Shown here piece by piece: positions 30,282 to 40,588 of a stretch of 64,000 nt of DNA. Source of the DNA: Isochrysis galbana. Its lineage: Eukaryota > Haptophyta > Isochrysidales > Isochrysidaceae. Made by a program: the position numbers and the translations under genes. Below the pieces are notes generated by a model that saw only the letters and a list, made by a program, of their open reading frames with translations, did not search any database and was not told the DNA's origin. Location: assembly GCA_018136815.1 (NCBI GenBank), contig CM030939.1, positions 1,930,808-1,994,807 of the forward strand. Reading direction: 5' to 3'. Every line of letters starts with the position of its first letter. The first letter of the stretch is position 1.

Positions 30282-31430
30282 TCACGCCGGATTGCCTTTG
30301 CTTAGGGCATCTAGTAGCAACGCTGCCGCATCTTCACCGCTTTGCACACATCCGTCGAAACGCGAGCCGTGTTGCGAGAAGGCATCACTCGCAAGAATAA
30401 GAGGGGGCAGGTTGCGTTGTTCCGCCCCCCTGGAAGCTCGCAGGGGAATGCACGCACGGCCTCCCGGTAGAGAAGCAAGGGGACGGCGCACTTGAGAAAC
30501 GCGCCATGTGTGCAAGCTCGTCGCCAATGGAGATGGCAGCCACGGCAGCCGACGGCGAACCGCCTCGAGCATCTCTTCCTTAATTTTCTCGTCTGCGATG
30601 CCTTGCGTCATGCCTTTGATACCGTAGGGCACGGAAGAATGGACCAATAGCGTCGGTGCACCGCCAACATTTCGCTTGGCGTTGTCATGTGAGAGGAAGA
30701 CGATGATAGGATCTCTTTCTGGGTAGAGCGAGACCCAGTTAGCGTTCTGTTCGAATACAGCAGTGGCGGATTGATCGAAGAAGAGGGAAAGCGCGTATCG
30801 TGACGACCACTGGAGTGCCTGCAGCGACTGACGAAGGCTGCCGCCCAAGCTAGCATCAAGCCAGGACGCCCCATCGCCACAACTGAGAATCTCGAGAGCC
30901 TGAGGAGAGGGAGCCGTGAGGATGACGGCATCAAACTCATCCAGCACGTTCAAATCGGAGCCCTTCACACACCACCGGGCTCCACCGGGCGTCTGAGTGA
31001 GATCGAGCTGATGAACTACGCGTCCCAGTGTGACACGCGGGCTGGTCGGAGAAGTGGACTCAAGCAGCCATTGTACCACCGCAGTCAGCCCATCCTTGCA
31101 GACGAAGTTGGTGCCGCTCCCATCGGCCGCACGTGTGCCATCGATCCTCCCCGTCATTGGCACTAGAAGGCCTGCACCGATCAGCTCAGAATACACCTCC
31201 TGATGGGCGGGGATTGCCTCCACTCCCTCGGCCATAGTGATGTACTGTGCGCCGCTGTCAGTCAGCACGTGCTCGTCTGCCGCGTAGACGTCGTTGCGCA
31301 TTCGGCCACCGACGGTGTGGAGAGCCTCCCACAGCTCGACCTGAACGCCGCCGTGGCGCAGCATCCGGCGCGCAGCGATGGCACCAGTCAGCCCCGCGCC
31401 TACAACGAGGACGCGCGGAGTGGCGGGCAT
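30282..31430 (-). CDS. Renalase-like FAD-dependent amine/NADH oxidase
   Basis: 382 residues when started at 31430, chosen because MPATPRVLVVGAGLTGAIAA places the dinucleotide-binding motif (G-x-G-x-x-G) at the N-terminus as in the family; the frame is open to 31595. The Rossmann motif is followed by VELWEALHTVGGRM, matching the FAD-binding second block of the flavin amine oxidase/renalase superfamily. QWSSRYALSLFFDQ and a C-terminal FSQHGSRFDGCVQSGEDAA (FAD-contacting end) resemble renalase. Known renalases oxidise dihydro-isomers of NAD(P)H; the role here is inferred. Divergent with the pseudouridine synthase, with about 240 bp between starts. Confidence 0.75.
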   Translation of the reverse strand: MPATPRVLVVGAGLTGAIAARRMLRHGGVQVELWEALHTVGGRMRNDVYAADEHVLTDSGAQYITMAEGVEAIPAHQEVYSELIGAGLLVPMTGRIDGTRAADGSGTNFVCKDGLTAVVQWLLESTSPTSPRVTLGRVVHQLDLTQTPGGARWCVKGSDLNVLDEFDAVILTAPSPQALEILSCGDGASWLDASLGGSLRQSLQALQWSSRYALSLFFDQSATAVFEQNANWVSLYPERDPIIVFLSHDNAKRNVGGAPTLLVHSSVPYGIKGMTQGIADEKIKEEMLEAVRRRLPWLPSPLATSLHTWRVSQVRRPLASLPGGRACIPLRASRGAEQRNLPPLILASDAFSQHGSRFDGCVQSGEDAAALLLDALSKGNPA

Positions 31431-31669
31431 CGCGCGGCGGCCGCGAGGTGTGATCGCCAAAAAAGAAAAATCTATTTTGAGATCGATCGAGACGAGAAGA
31501 AGGCGGGCAGCTGGCGGCATCTGCCGACGATAAGGGATACTATGAAGCGAGGCCACATAGTAGAGTAGAGTAGAGACAAAAATATTCACACCCAATCCTC
31601 ACGAGTATGAGTAAAGTAGTTTATCTTTCTCTTGTGGATGACTGGGAGAAGCGAGCGAACGAGCGACGC
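31431..31669. promoter_or_regulatory. Shared divergent promoter region
   Basis: About 240 bp between the renalase-like and pseudouridine-synthase starts. Contains a GATCGATCGA block (31481-31490), a (TAGAG)n run at 31560-31573 and an A/T-rich patch ACAAAAATATTC. No TATA box is identifiable. Confidence 0.4.
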
Positions 31670-32860
31670 ATGCTCGCTGCTCTGCTCGTCGCGACCAGCA
31701 TGAGCAGCCTCGCCTTCTCGCCGGCCGCGCATGGAGTGGAGAAAGCGGGCGTGAGAGTGGCGGCTGCTAATCTGAGGGCCACCTCTTCTGAGTCCATCTC
31801 CGCCGCTGGTCCCGCGAGCTCTTCCGAGCGGGACAGATCACCTGGCCCGGCGCCCACCGGCCGCCGGGCAGGCACCTGGAGCAAAGGCTACGCAGTCATC
31901 AAGACAGCCGCAAGTGTACCGGGGGGCAGGCTTCCGGAGCTTTTGATGACTCTATGGCCCGAAGACTTTGCCAGTGTCTCCTCAGCGCGGCGCGCATGCA
32001 GGCGATCGGTTGTGCTTGTCGATGGCGCAGTGGGGCACAATGGGTGCGAGGTGCCTGCAGGATCCCAGATCGAGCTATTGGCGCGATTGGCAGCTCCATC
32101 GGCCTCCGACGGACGACGCGGGGCGCTTCCTGTGAACATCGAGCCCTTGAGCGTCGTCTTAGACAGCCCATCCTGGGCCGTCGTCTACAAGCCTGCTGGC
32201 ATGCCCACTGCTGGCGGTGACGGCTTGCGGACAACAATGCGAGAAGTTCTTGCCCTTTCGATGGTATGCCATGATGCTCCTACAATCGAGGAGCCGCTGT
32301 GGCGCCCGCAACATTGCCATCGGCTCGATGCGGGTACGTGCGGACTGCTTGTCGTGGCGAAGACGCGGCGCGCGCTCACGCACCTCAGTGCTGCCTTTGC
32401 AAATAGAGAAGTGCACAAGCGGTATCGAGCTTTGGTAGCAGGAGATCCCGCACCTGAAGCTTCTGTGGGAGCTGCGTCGGAGTTGCGTCGGATCGAGCTT
32501 GCTCTCTCGGGTCAGGTTGCGCGAACAGATTGGCGCATCATCTCCCGACATCAATCTGCGAGGTGGGGACACGTTTGTCTTGTAGAGTGCTTTCCACACA
32601 CGGGTCGAACGCATCAGATCCGAAGGCATTTGGCATCTCTAGGAACTCCCATTATTGGGGACTCCAAATACTGGATTTCATCGCTGCCTGAACACCGCGG
32701 GACACGGCTTTTCCTCTGCGCGGTCGGTTTGCAGCTCCCCCATCCTGTCACTGGGGATCCCGTGGAAATTTCTGTTGACCAACCGAGTGAGTTCGCAACC
32801 TATTGTGCCCAGGCAGCTCATGTTGGAGGAAGTGCGTCGACATCACTGGATGATGAGTGA
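31670..32860 (+). CDS. RluA-family pseudouridine synthase, probably plastid-targeted
   Basis: 396 residues from the ATG at 31670, chosen over the upstream in-frame ATG at 31607 because it starts a signal-type segment (MLAALLVATSMSSL) directly followed by AFSP, the A-F-x-P motif that marks plastid import in algae with red complex plastids. The RluA catalytic block is HRLDAGTCGLLVVAKT; D is the expected catalytic aspartate. The second family block is HTGRTHQIRRHLASLGTPII. An S4-like or family-specific N-terminal region precedes it (about residues 60-160). It should isomerise specific uridines in plastid rRNA or tRNA; the site is not predictable. Confidence 0.82.
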   Translation: MLAALLVATSMSSLAFSPAAHGVEKAGVRVAAANLRATSSESISAAGPASSSERDRSPGPAPTGRRAGTWSKGYAVIKTAASVPGGRLPELLMTLWPEDFASVSSARRACRRSVVLVDGAVGHNGCEVPAGSQIELLARLAAPSASDGRRGALPVNIEPLSVVLDSPSWAVVYKPAGMPTAGGDGLRTTMREVLALSMVCHDAPTIEEPLWRPQHCHRLDAGTCGLLVVAKTRRALTHLSAAFANREVHKRYRALVAGDPAPEASVGAASELRRIELALSGQVARTDWRIISRHQSARWGHVCLVECFPHTGRTHQIRRHLASLGTPIIGDSKYWISSLPEHRGTRLFLCAVGLQLPHPVTGDPVEISVDQPSEFATYCAQAAHVGGSASTSLDDE

Positions 32861-33589
32861 GAGCAATCGCAAGACTTAGAATTGGTGCTCAATGTCTCTA
32901 CTTACCATTGAATGAAGCTCCATACCTGGCTGAACGTGCTTTCATGCATGCTATCTCCGGCATCATTGAGCCTCGGATATGGCCCTAAGAGAATTTGCGT
33001 TGATTGTGTTGGACGTGCACCTTGGGTGCGAAGGTGCAAACAGATGAATGTCCTTCTTACCCTGAGCGGCCAAGGCAGCGTCGGAGAGAGTGGGGCGAGT
33101 GATCGTCTGCAATAAAAAGTTTAATGATGGCGCTGCCTTGGAGCTCTCATCTTGCTCGAAATGCGAGGCTAGTATCAGTGCTGGGCGCCTGCAAATACGA
33201 AATACTCTAGGCGCCTGCAAATGCCCTTCAGGCACAAAAATGAGTCGCCAGGCCATCACACCGGTGGCCAACCGACGATATTGGTGCACTCAGATCCGCA
33301 CTGGCACAATAAACAAGGCTGCGCCGACCTCTACTATCTATGTCTATGTATCGATAGGCGGCTTGCCTTCATTTGGTCTCCTTTCCCCCCGTTTACTAAT
33401 TGGAATATTGTTTTGTAGTGACAAATGCATAATAGGCGCATTTTGATTGTGTCCGTAGAGTATCTATCGCGAAATTTCTTCGTGAGGAGCCGTTTTAAAG
33501 CATGTGGGTAGGAAAATAATCGACTCCTCGAGCATCGAGTCCCGCGCTGCGCGGTGTAATCGGTCTGCTGCGCGCGGGGAGTCTCACCC
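32861..33589. other. Intergenic, 3' flank of the pseudouridine synthase
   Basis: No gene. GGCGCCTGCAAAT occurs twice near 33184-33222. Otherwise unremarkable. Confidence 0.45.
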
Positions 33590-34200
33590 TACCATGAGCC
33601 CACTGGCCCTAACTGGCCTATGCGGCTGCGTAAACTCTAAACTGCCGCTTGGCATAGTGGTTCAACCCACCGCCTCCACCAACCTTTTGCTCTGGGGAGC
33701 GAGTTCGAGTCCGGACGGAGCGCTCTGCAGTTCGAGCCCCGCTCCTTCTCCTCTCCCGCTCTCTCCGCTCTTCTTCTACAGTTAAATTCTCCGCTCTTCT
33801 TCTTCTACTTCTGCACTGTTAAACTCTCCGCTCTTCTTCTACTGTTGAATTCTGCACTCAGTCTACCATTGAAAATCCTGCCTCCTACCGTTCAAAATCC
33901 TGCCTCCCCACCGTTAGAAATCCTGCCTCCGTCGCCTTGCCAAGACACTTCCTCCGCCTTCCCGCCGGCTTCCTTGCCAGTTCCTTTCGCCCCGGTTTCC
34001 CGCTTGTCTCTAAATCAGTTTCACCGCATTAAGACCAAGCTTAGAGGGGAAACTTCCCGTCCAGTTCCGTTCAAAAATCTCGTTCATCTCGTCGGGCCAT
34101 CAAGCCATCTCGTTCATCTCGTCGTCGGGCCATCAGGCCATCTCGTTCATCTCGTTACATCTTATCGGGCCCCCGGGCCATCTCGTTACAATCCAAGCTG
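33590..34200 (+). repeat. Tandem repeats behind a tRNA-like box A/box B pair
   Basis: At about 33652-33710 the sequence has TGGCATAGTGG (a perfect pol III box A) and, about 45 bp later, AGTTCGAGTCC (close to box B). The acceptor and T stems do not pair well, so this is not a working tRNA gene; a tRNA-derived SINE head is possible. It is followed by imperfect tandem units: GTTAAA(T/C)TCTCCGCTCTTC (three, 33780-33850), CCGTT-AAATCCTGCCTCC (three, 33865-33930), and ATCTCGTTCATCTCGT-GGGCC (four, 34078-34190). Confidence 0.5.
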
Positions 34201-34314
34201 CGGCTTTGTTTGATTCCAACAGGTTCGAAGTATCGTTAAAGTGAAAGTCGTCCGCTGAAGCCAACGCGGAGGGTCGATGAGAGATCCAAATTCCCGCGGG
34301 AGAAGAAAAAAAAA

Positions 34315-34500
34315 GATCTGAAGATTCAGGGCTATACACCTATCGCTATAGAGAGCATTCATTTACCGCTACTGCACATCAGTCATCGCCCTTCTCTCCC
34401 TTCGCTCCGCTCCCTCGCCTTCCCCTCCTCATTCCTTTGTCTTTGGTGTCGGGGGTGCGGCCCTGGTACACTACCAAGGGAGCGAGCGACAGGCGACCTG
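34315..34500 (+). repeat. Repeat C, copy 2
   Basis: See repeat C copy 1 at 29060. The shared words are TGAAGATTCAGGGCTA and CTCATTCCTTTGTCTTTGG. It abuts the end of repeat B copy 2. Confidence 0.5.
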
Positions 34501-34519
34501 GCCCCTTTGGGTCAAGATT

Positions 34520-34890
34520 ACCCGAAAGGAGGAAACTTGGAATCTAGACCTGACAAACAGGCTAGAAGGAACGAAACGAGAACCCGAATTCTAGGCCGCT
34601 AGGGACGAACCCTACCAACCTAGATGTGCCTGAGCTTCACCGTGTGGCCGCACGGCGAAGGACCTGGAAATATAAGAGCCTGGAAATCGCATCATCTACG
34701 ATGAATGCGACACCAGATAATAATAACTGAGCGTTAGTCGTTAGTACCACTACTCCCACTAGACCGGTACCATCACAACACACCTCAGGGCACCTGCCCG
34801 CACGCCTTGAAGTGATGGCAGCCAGACGGGCAGGAAGAGAGAGGGGCGGAGAGAGGAGAGCGTCGGCGCGCTCCATCGCAAACGAGTAAA
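34520..34890 (-). repeat. Repeat B, copy 2 (inverted relative to copy 1)
   Basis: On the minus strand it begins near GATGGAGCGCGCC (34880) and ends TTCCTCCTTTCGGGTAAT (34520). About 200 bp at the downstream end match 26340-26545. Both copies share the GCATTCATC-TAGATGATGCGATTTCC hairpin-like phrase. Confidence 0.7.
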
Positions 34891-35097
34891 AACTTAGTTC
34901 ATGCAAGACTATAACACTGAGCACTTTCGTGAGTTCAGATCACTTGTCTCCGTAAAAGCGCCAAGTACGCGGGGCTCGTCATGGATGTGTCATGTGGATA
35001 CTGTGAGATACGTGTATCGTGCATTCTTAAAACTTGAAGGGCACCACTATCGGTGATATCGATGGCGTTGTGCCATCGAGACGTCACGAGCTGCGTT

Positions 35098-36084
35098 TCA
35101 CTGCCATTCTTCGGAGCAAAGGCAGGCTGCCAATGCCACCGCTGGCGAGAGTGGTGCGGCGAAGTCGAGGGAAAATCTATCCACTCCACCTTCAGACTCC
35201 ATCAGCCCGCGCACTAGCGCAAGTCCCTTCCCAGAATCGTCGTTGCTTTCAAGCTGGAAGTTCTGGTGTGATGCCAGCAAGGCCCGGCCTTTTGGAAAAT
35301 CCAGAGTGAGAAGGTCACGTTCAGCATTCCAACTAGGACAACGCGAACGAAGGACCAGCATGGATGGAGGGATTGGCGGTATGGCACGTTGCTCATCCGA
35401 GCAATCAGGTTGCCAGTCGGCCTGATGAGCCATCAGCATAGACGTCATCTGAGCATCTGAGCGACCAAGGATGGAGGCGAGTGGCGCACCGTGCAAATTC
35501 GGCGACCAGTCGCCATCAGGAAGCCCTGCGCCCAAGATCATAGTGTTAACAGTTGGGTTGCCAGCCACTCCTAGCTCTGCTTCACCCAAGATGAAGCCGG
35601 CAACGCATGGAGCATTTCCTGCCATTCCGATTGAGGTTGATGTCCCATGGAGCAGATAACAACCGCTGTCACCGCGTCGGCCAGCCTCATAGTCCAGCGT
35701 CGCAAAAATGGTCCCGTCCGCAGCGCTGAGAGTGAAGTTCCGCCCCTTCTTTGTGGCACGAATGAGCGGGACGTTACCTTCTTCAAGCATCATGAGAAAA
35801 TCTTTGCCCGATTTGGAGCGTTCGAGCAAGCAGTTGCATGCGTCAAGGGTGAGAGGCGGGCGCAAAAACTGTTCGAAGACAGGGTCGAACGAGCCGGGCG
35901 AGGGCATCTCAATCACAACAGGCTGCGGTGTGAGCTGCGTGCCGTGCCCACTGTGGAAGCTGAACTCATCGGCAAACGAGGCGCGCCCGACCGGCGTGAC
36001 TGGGTCGCTTGGCTCACCCACTTTCCTGGGCGCGACAGCGTTGTTTCCCAAGTTTGTCTGAACCTTCAGGTTGACAGGGCGCAT
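35098..36084 (-). CDS. Tubby-like domain protein
   Basis: 328 residues, one exon. The C-terminal half shows the Tubby order: LVLRSRCPSWNAERDLLTLDF, matching the V-L-x-N-R-x-P-x-W...L-D-F block; then GRALLASHQNFQL, matching GRVTxASVKNFQL; and a C-terminal FSLDFAAPLSPAVALAACL, matching the F-x-x-D-x-x-x-P-L-s-x-x-x-A-F-A-I-x-L end. Tubby domains bind phosphoinositides and act in membrane or ciliary trafficking or in stress signalling. The first ~75 residues are family-unlike. The start is the first ATG; the upstream DNA holds no obvious exon. Confidence 0.8.
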   Translation of the reverse strand: MRPVNLKVQTNLGNNAVAPRKVGEPSDPVTPVGRASFADEFSFHSGHGTQLTPQPVVIEMPSPGSFDPVFEQFLRPPLTLDACNCLLERSKSGKDFLMMLEEGNVPLIRATKKGRNFTLSAADGTIFATLDYEAGRRGDSGCYLLHGTSTSIGMAGNAPCVAGFILGEAELGVAGNPTVNTMILGAGLPDGDWSPNLHGAPLASILGRSDAQMTSMLMAHQADWQPDCSDEQRAIPPIPPSMLVLRSRCPSWNAERDLLTLDFPKGRALLASHQNFQLESNDDSGKGLALVRGLMESEGGVDRFSLDFAAPLSPAVALAACLCSEEWQ

Positions 36085-36639
36085 GACAGTGGCGAGAAGA
36101 ACTTGCCCAGCCTCACTCTCTTCCTCCCCCTCTCTCTACCGCGCGCGCGCGCGAGAGCCGCCAGCCAGCAGCCAGCAGCCAGCAGCCAGCAAAATTGAGC
36201 AACTCGTACCGCGGACATGCAGAGAAGAGAGAGAGGGAACGTAGGAGTACGCTTCTACTATGAGAGGCAGGTGGGAGCAGTTACAGTTACGAGCCCTGGT
36301 CGTAGGTAGTAAAGTACTCCTACTCTAGGTCGCTTTTTCCCTTGCAAATATTCGCAGCTGAGGAGGCAGTAGAGGCAAGAGGCAAGGCGTCAGAGTTTTC
36401 TTATTATGGAAGTGTAACTTTTGTGCTATGGAACCTTGCCAAGGTCACGTTCCGTCGAATATGGGACAGACTCAAGCTGATCCATCAAATATCCACAGTC
36501 CGTTTACAATAATGATCGAATAATTGGAAACACAATAAAATATTCAGCTGACTGAAAATTAATTAAATTATTAATGTTGTATCCTAGCTAGGCCCAGGTC
36601 AGGATTTCGGAAAATTTTTTTCAAAATTTGGGGGTGGGT
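36085..36639. promoter_or_regulatory. Upstream region of the Tubby-like gene
   Basis: Includes a (GC)n run at 36140-36152, three to four tandem CAGCCAG units at 36164-36188 and an AT-rich stretch 36500-36580. No gene. Confidence 0.4.
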
Positions 36640-37080
36640 TTACTCACAGATTTCGGGGCGAAATTTCGCAAAATTTGAGGGGCTCCTGCATGACGGATCC
36701 GAGGTTACCACTGCCTCGGATGGGAACGGAGGGAACGGAAGGGAAGCGGCGAGAGGCGCGGCGGAAGTTGGGGAGTGGCCAATGACGGGCTGGACCACCT
36801 CCTCAGCAGAGAAAGGCGGGAGGACGGGCTTGGGCGAGGGCGAGCGCGACGACGGAGCGGACATGGCTGGGCGGATCGGGATGGATAGGCTGGGGCTGAG
36901 GGATTGGAGAGGTTTGGTATTGAGGTAGTGTTGAGAACGAGGGACGAGAACGGGAACGAGAACGAGAACGAGAGCGACGAACGAAGAACGACAGACGACA
37001 GACGGCTAGGGGCCGATGGACCGACGAGATGACCTACACTCACGTCAACACTCTCCACACTAACGTATCCCTATCACGGA
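36640..37080 (-). pseudogene. Fragment of a copia-type gag leader
   Basis: A minus-strand frame 36864-36640 starts MSAPSSRSPSPKPVLPPFSA and resembles the start of the gag-like frame at about 48657 of the copia element (MSLSPPSSPSLKPACPPSSA). The upstream DNA (36925-37000) has (GAACGA)-type repeats, as does 48730-48790. It is a partial copy with no LTR recognised. Confidence 0.45.
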
Positions 37081-37514
37081 ACGCACAGGAACCCGCTGGC
37101 AGATCGAACAAGGAAGAGAATGCCGACAAGAGAGCGACGGGGCGACGGACGATCCGACGGGGCGACAGTTACGCACAGGAATAAGGAGGGAATCTTTCGA
37201 AAACCCTTAAGTGATTTGATGAAGACCGAAGTAGCAAATAGCGCCACGATATAATCCAACGGCCAACACCGGAGGGGGAATCAGGGTCACACATGGGGGC
37301 GGTTCCTTGCACCGGCGATACCTGATCGCGCGACTTAGCCTAAAACGCGAGGAGCGCGCAAGGAGGTGAGCCAGGTGAGGGGCAAGCAGGCGACAAAGGA
37401 GGCGATAAAGGAGGCGAGGGCAACAAGGGCGAATGGACGAATGTAGGACACTGCGACGGTGACTCGTGGCTAGCCTGCGAGGAGGGAACGCAAAACAACT
37501 TCTAAAACAAAAAG
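37081..37514. other. Transposon-flank DNA, no gene
   Basis: Probably decayed LTR sequence of gypsy copy B. Contains weak repeats such as GGCGA(C/T)(A/G)-AGGAGGCG at 37390-37420. Nothing else recognised. Confidence 0.3.
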
Positions 37515-38537
37515 GTCGATCGCGGATGCGACACCCCCTTGCTAGAATCGAGCTTCCATGCGAGAGAACAATGAATGAGCGAAACAAAACCACGCAAGGG
37601 AGGAGCAAAGACGAAACAGCTAAACGAAAGGGCAGCCACACCCGTCCGGACAGTTAGGTGAAGAATCGGCGGTCGGCACGGCAGTCCGCAAGACCGCAGG
37701 ATTCAGCATAATAGTCCCCTCTCTTCTCTTTTTTACGAGAGTTTTACCTGAGGGTTTAGGCGGTGTGGCTAACGCCCAACTATTACACGGCTGGCCCTGT
37801 TACACTTGCTCCGGGGGGGGGTTAAGTCAGTGGTTTTGCAAGACGATTTTCGTGCGGACAGAAAACAAGAGAGCTCCACGCGGGGGGAACTATTCGGCGG
37901 CCGCGGGGGGAAATTCGGCGACCGCGGGGGGGGGAAATTCGGCGACCGCGGGGGGAGGGACCGGAAAGGGATTCCCGTACGTTCCCGTACCCCGATCAAA
38001 CATAAACGACGGCGTTAAGCGATATCGGAGAGAGCGTGACAGTCGCGATTGTCAGAAGAACGCAGAGGGTGTATCGAGGAGAGAGACGAGGGCGCGATCC
38101 GATGGCGACAAGCGAGCGAAGGCCTCCGTGCGACAGCGAACGAAGGCCGGCGAGGCAAGCGCAGGGTGCGGAAATGCGTGGGAGCCAAACCACGGGGAAC
38201 CGCGCGACGGCGTCAACGCATACCACCACTGTCCGAGCAGAAACGACGCACGCTGCGGCTGTGGCAGCGGGCTAGAGGACCGGGCCTCAGTAGGGAGGAA
38301 GAGAGCGGGCAAAGCACCGACATGGGCTACAGGTGAGTCGTGCGGGGTCTACGACGTAGCGCGTAGGGCCGCTCGCCGAGTAGCGACACACGATAAGATC
38401 GCGCACGTAGAGGCAGTGGCGTGGATAGAGGCTCGCCGGTGTATTAACCACCGCGCGAGCAGCCACTTCTCGGGCCACCGAAGCCACGATTCCGGACGGG
38501 CTAGCTTCCAGGCGACGCCCGGCGGGCACCCTCCCGA
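37515..38537 (-). mobile_element. Gypsy copy B, internally deleted remnant
   Basis: The LTR end GGATGCGACA at 37533 is followed by CCCCCTTGCTAGAATCGAG, matching the LTR end and polypurine-tract side at 49593. From there to 38335 it follows the 3' region and gag/pol 3' end of gypsy copy A (compare 50080-50250 and 50500-50830). From about 38341 to 38520 it jumps to the protease-proximal 5' part (compare 55265-55400). Most of pol is therefore missing. It ends against element A copy 5. Confidence 0.7.
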
Positions 38538-38813
38538 GCCTCAGGGGGCCCCACGCTCCACGCTGCACCAGTCTGCCTGTCGACCAGGGGGGGAGGGGGG
38601 GTTGGAGCAATGGGCTGGCCACGACTGGCCAGGACGAGCGAATCAGGCGTGCCTGTGAGTGAGAGAGTGGGTCAGCAGGGCAGTGGCCTCCTGGCAAGCC
38701 ATCAGGCATGCCAGGAGGACGGGTGGTTCCTCCCCCATGGCAGGGGAGGAGTGGAGAGAGGGGGGGGCTCGTGCCCCCCATGGGTCAACCAAGTATAAAC
38801 TTAGTTGCAATAT
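38538..38813 (-). mobile_element. Element A, copy 5 (left-end fragment, inverted)
   Basis: Contains only the left ~275 bp of the element, up to the terminal hairpin (AACTAAG-TTTATACTTGGTT when read on the minus strand, the copy 1 variant). The right two-thirds are missing. No target-site duplication is found, so truncation may be post-insertion. Confidence 0.75.
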
Positions 38814-39556
38814 GCTATCTGGCTATGTATAGGTAGCTAGGTCAGGCTAGCGCGCGAGCGCGGGAGCGCTCGCGCCTCGCAAAATATTTGCGAAATTTGG
38901 GGCAGTGAACGCGAAATCTGAGCGAAATATCCGAAGAAATTTGGGCGGGTTCCAAACGAAATTCTGACCTGGCCCTAATCCTAGCCAACCCCACTAGCTA
39001 ATTGGACACAACTTTTCAGTCCCGGAATCCCGCCATGCCTGACGAGCCAGGTGTCCGAGTGGTACCGGGGGGAGAGGGCATTGCCCCATTGCCCCCTCCC
39101 CTCGATATTTGTCCTCCCCCCAGTGCATGGCTGCTCTGCGTCGGCGTCGACGGCGGAGACGGCGGTGGCGATGCGGGCAGCAAGCGCGGCGCGAGAGGCA
39201 CGGTTGGGGTTGGGGTTGGGGTTGGGTTGCATGGCAGTGGCCAAGAGGGCAGAGTGAGCGAGAGAGCGGAGAGAGGAGGGCAGCGCGACGCGCTCGCGAC
39301 TCGCGAGTCGCAGAGAAGGGTGCCCCCCCCCGTATCCTGGTACTGTCTTTGTTACTGTTTTTCTCTGTTTTTCTATGAATGCCAAAAACATACTGTTTTA
39401 ACTGTTTTTCGACCCCCCACCACTGTTTTTCCCATCTAGGGTTGGCTCCTCGGGGGTAACGTATAACATATACTTTTACTCACTAGTCTTTTCTCTATCT
39501 TGGCTGGGGGATTCATACGAGCAGCTCACGGCCGGTAGGTCGGTCCCGTACGCCCG
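38814..39556. other. Intergenic, upstream of the coiled-coil gene
   Basis: A small palindrome-rich stretch GCGCGAGCGCGGGAGCGCTCGCGC lies at 38848-38874. A tandem GGGGTTG run lies at 39205-39230. No gene. Confidence 0.4.
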
Positions 39557-40588
39557 ATGGCCTCGGCGGCGGCGCCGCCGCCGCCGCCATTACCGCCGCC
39601 ACCGCCGCAGCCTGAGCCACAGCCGCAGCCGGGTTGCGAAAGTTGCGCAGCATGCATGCGCCAGGTGCGGGAGCTGCAAGTATGTCTGGCGGACACGAAA
39701 CACACTCTGCAGAAGGAGCGGGAGCAGGAGCGGCAGGTTGACCTCAACACATGGCACGAGAATCTCGCACGACTACTTGAGGAAAAAGCAAGGCTGATCG
39801 AGGAGGTAGAGACGATGCAGAACCAAAAAGATGGAATCACCGAAGCTCTGGTCCGCGCTCATCGCCAGCTTAAAGACCAAGGGCGTGAAGCTGAAGAGCG
39901 CGAGATGTTCAAACGGCAGCATAATCAGGCAAGAGTGCTCCTCCTCCAGCGATCGGAGGAGCTAATGTTAACGCAGGAAGAATTGCGTGTGGCGAGGAAT
40001 GACGCCAGAGTTGCCGCTGCCTCACGAACTCAACTGGCGGAGCAGCTGCAAGAGGCACGTTCAACGCTAGCCATGAGCATGGCCGCCCAGGCCAAACTGC
40101 GCGAGGAGCTAGGAAGGGCGCGAAGTGATGGTCTCGCTGCCGAAACTCGGCACCTTCAAGTTCAAGCTGCTTTGAGTGCAGGTGAGGTTAGGAGTTATGA
40201 GCTGGCCGTCGAAAGCAGAGCTCTTGTCGTTTCCATGGAGGACTTGGAGGAGACAGTGCAACGAGTGATATCTATCGCTCAAGGCATGGAGTTGATGAAT
40301 AGGATCCAAAGATGGCTGTGGCAATCTTCACTTGAGGAATGCGAGACCGAAGTTGAACACGCGCTCGATCAGCTCAGACAGTACAAATCGTCTGCGGAAG
40401 ACCTTGCTGCTCGGTCAGTGGCGAGCAACGTACTCGTAGAAGAGACAGAAAGACGCTTTGCGGAGAAGTGCGATGAGATGTTACAGTTGCGCAACGAAAG
40501 GGATGGCAAGGTAGCCGAATTAGCAGCTGTGAGAAAGCTAGTAGAGAGCCTCAAGAGCGAACTTCGGAAGGCGATGCAACAGCAATAA
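39557..40588 (+). CDS. Coiled-coil protein with proline-rich N-terminus
   Basis: 343 residues, one exon, starting MASAAAPPPPPLPP. Residues 8-26 are Pro/Gln/Glu-rich, then a CxxC-type cluster (GCESCAACM). From about residue 36 to the end the sequence is almost entirely heptad-rich alpha helix, with long stretches of E/K/R/L/Q and no globular domain, for example HRQLKDQGREAEEREMFKRQ. A GC-rich start codon context follows a purine stretch. Function is unknown; structural or cytoskeletal roles would fit but are not shown. Confidence 0.65.
   Translation: MASAAAPPPPPLPPPPPQPEPQPQPGCESCAACMRQVRELQVCLADTKHTLQKEREQERQVDLNTWHENLARLLEEKARLIEEVETMQNQKDGITEALVRAHRQLKDQGREAEEREMFKRQHNQARVLLLQRSEELMLTQEELRVARNDARVAAASRTQLAEQLQEARSTLAMSMAAQAKLREELGRARSDGLAAETRHLQVQAALSAGEVRSYELAVESRALVVSMEDLEETVQRVISIAQGMELMNRIQRWLWQSSLEECETEVEHALDQLRQYKSSAEDLAARSVASNVLVEETERRFAEKCDEMLQLRNERDGKVAELAAVRKLVESLKSELRKAMQQQ

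Noticed and set aside
33652..33710. tRNA gene
   Set aside because: Box A and B words are present but acceptor and T stems do not pair, so a functional tRNA is unlikely; recorded as a tRNA-like relic.
37765..38658. 297-codon plus-strand ORF, Arg/Gly-rich
   Set aside because: Antisense to gypsy copy B and running into element A copy 5; composition is an artefact of the strand.
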